Positions 62,986 through 64,000 of a DNA stretch of 64,000 nt are shown here, piece after piece (position 1 is the stretch's first letter; each line of letters opens with the position of its first letter). This DNA comes from Segetibacter sp. 3557_3 (GTDB lineage Bacteria; Bacteroidota; Bacteroidia; Chitinophagales; Chitinophagaceae), in contig NZ_SMSK01000001.1 in NCBI RefSeq assembly GCF_004354985.1, forward strand, positions 372,001 through 436,000, in the 5' to 3' direction. Made by a program: the position numbers and the translations under genes. The notes under the pieces are model-generated. The model made no database searches and was not told the DNA's origin. It saw only the letters and a list, made by a program, of their open reading frames with translations.

Positions 62986-64000
62986 TCGACTGCAACAACT
63001 TTTACTGTTCGTGCGAACGGCTTTTTAACCCCATGTTGGAGGGCAAACCGGTTATCGTTTTAAGCAACAACGATGGTTGTGCAATCGCAAGGAGCGAAGA
63101 GGCGAAGGCATTGGGTATTTCCATGGGAACTCCGGCATTTATGATCCGTGAAATTGTAAAGAACCACGATGTAAAGGTTTTCAGCAGCAACTATACCCTT
63201 TATGGCGATATGAGCGACCGGGTTATGCAAACACTCGCGGGCTTTGTAAGCAGGCTCGAAATTTATTCCATTGATGAAGCCTTCCTTGACATGCACAATA
63301 TGGAACATACCAATTTGCTAAAGCTCGGGATCCAGATCAGGCGGACAGTTATCAAAAACACGGGCATACCGGTATGTGTTGGTATCGCGCCAACAAAAAC
63401 ACTGGCAAAAATGGCCAACCGCTATGCAAAAAAGCGATGGCGCGAAGTTGGGGTGCATTGGGCAGCAAACCAGGATCTTATTGATGAAATGCTCGCTGCA
63501 ACCGAGGTCGGCAACATATGGGGTATCGGGCATCAATATGCATTGTTTTTAAAAACAAATGGTTTTAAAACAGCGCTTGACTTTGTTGGTGCGCCTGAGG
63601 AATGGGTAAGGGTGAATATGAGTGTGGTTGGACAAAGACTGTATAACGAGCTTAAAGGCATTCCGGCAATCAAATGGCAATTTGAAGCCAGGACTAAAAA
63701 GAACATCTGCACCTCACGCTCATTTGGGTCGTTGCTAACGGATAAAGCACTAATTCTCGAAGCGGCCTGCAACTATACCGCAAATTGCGCATTGAAACTC
63801 CGTCAGCAAAATTCCTGTGCACGCGAGGTAATCTTTTTCCTTCAAACCAACCCGCACCGTACCGAAGACAAGCAATACATGATGAGCATAAAACTAAAGC
63901 TTGAGTCGGCAACGAACAATACACCTGAATTGATTAAGTACGTGTCGAAAGGGTTTGAGCTGATTTATAAACCAGGGTTCAATTACCTGAAATGTGGTGT
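62973..64000 (+). CDS. umuC: Y-family DNA polymerase UmuC-like (partial at window end)
   Basis: 342 codons are visible and the gene continues past the end. Start ATG at 62973, overlapping umuD by 13 bp in another frame. Y-family palm motifs: MYALVDCNNFYCSCER with Asp6, PVIVLSNNDGCAIARSEEAK, IYSIDEAFLDM with Asp101-Glu102, and VCVGIAPTKTLAKMANRYAK. With the UmuD-like partner it would form a Pol V-like translesion polymerase. The beta-clamp motif and C-terminus lie outside the window. Confidence 0.92.
   Translation, partial: MYALVDCNNFYCSCERLFNPMLEGKPVIVLSNNDGCAIARSEEAKALGISMGTPAFMIREIVKNHDVKVFSSNYTLYGDMSDRVMQTLAGFVSRLEIYSIDEAFLDMHNMEHTNLLKLGIQIRRTVIKNTGIPVCVGIAPTKTLAKMANRYAKKRWREVGVHWAANQDLIDEMLAATEVGNIWGIGHQYALFLKTNGFKTALDFVGAPEEWVRVNMSVVGQRLYNELKGIPAIKWQFEARTKKNICTSRSFGSLLTDKALILEAACNYTANCALKLRQQNSCAREVIFFLQTNPHRTEDKQYMMSIKLKLESATNNTPELIKYVSKGFELIYKPGFNYLKCG

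Noticed and set aside
1-64000. tRNA or rRNA genes
   Set aside because: Intergenic spaces were scanned by eye for T-loop-like GTTCRANNC and conserved rRNA words and none was convincing; a covariance search would be needed for certainty.

Overview
The window looks like a chromosomal segment of a member of the phylum Bacteroidota, probably near the family Chitinophagaceae. The evidence is a SusC/SusD pair, lipoproteins with Bacteroidota-style lipoboxes, a TANNTTTG-type promoter box, a short ProS, and a MoxR/DUF58/DUF4129/DUF4350 cluster. The taxon is inferred from gene content only. I see no rRNA, tRNA, CRISPR array, prophage or intact insertion sequence.

Layout. (1) 0-5 kb: a membrane-anchored winged-helix regulator (minus strand), then two secreted seven-repeat Reg_prop propeller lipoproteins flanking a YceI-like protein. 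(2) 5.6-28.2 kb: a polysaccharide utilisation locus (PUL). It holds an IclR regulator, a scar joining a ribokinase fragment to a GH127-type fragment, SusC, SusD, a GH88/105-DUF4861 fusion, a secreted RraA-like protein, two paralogous clan GH-A glycosidases, a PL22-like secreted propeller, a sodium/solute symporter, glucuronate isomerase, an SDR mannonate/fructuronate oxidoreductase, a cytoplasmic RraA-like protein, mannonate dehydratase and a GH10 xylanase lipoprotein. (3) 28.4-45.2 kb: mostly housekeeping genes (EamA transporter, DapD, TlpA-like protein, glycosyltransferase, Sua5/YrdC, CCA transferase, MiaA, old yellow enzyme, THUMP methyltransferase, zinc peptidase, FadL-like porin, ProS). 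(4) 45.3-52.5 kb: RDD protein divergent from a tight SpoIIM/DUF4129/DUF4350/MoxR/DUF58 operon. (5) 52.5-64 kb: a repeat-rich spacer, DinB-like protein, MlaE-type permease, a TetR-TolC-MFP-RND efflux operon, a second TetR gene, and umuD-umuC (umuC runs off the end).

How the PUL genes fit together (inference from families): outer-membrane SusCD imports oligosaccharides released by the surface GH10 and periplasmic glycosidases. GH88/105 and the PL22-like protein handle uronate-containing ends, and the symporter imports the uronate. UxaC, the SDR and UxuA then take glucuronate through fructuronate and mannonate to 2-keto-3-deoxygluconate (KDG). No KDG kinase or KDPG aldolase is present, and an RraA-like protein that keeps the Arg-Asp pair of pyruvate aldolases sits at that point in the operon. 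A 15-bp palindrome occurs at the iclR promoter, beside the gene scar, and upstream of susC, which suggests IclR control. A glucuronic-acid-bearing plant hemicellulose such as glucuronoxylan is the simplest substrate; arabinogalactan side chains are an alternative.

The most unusual items are the RraA-like enzymes in the uronate pathway, the UmuD-like protein with Arg in place of the catalytic Lys and no cleavage-site Cys, the shared operator palindrome, the deletion scar, and two kinds of intergenic repeat.
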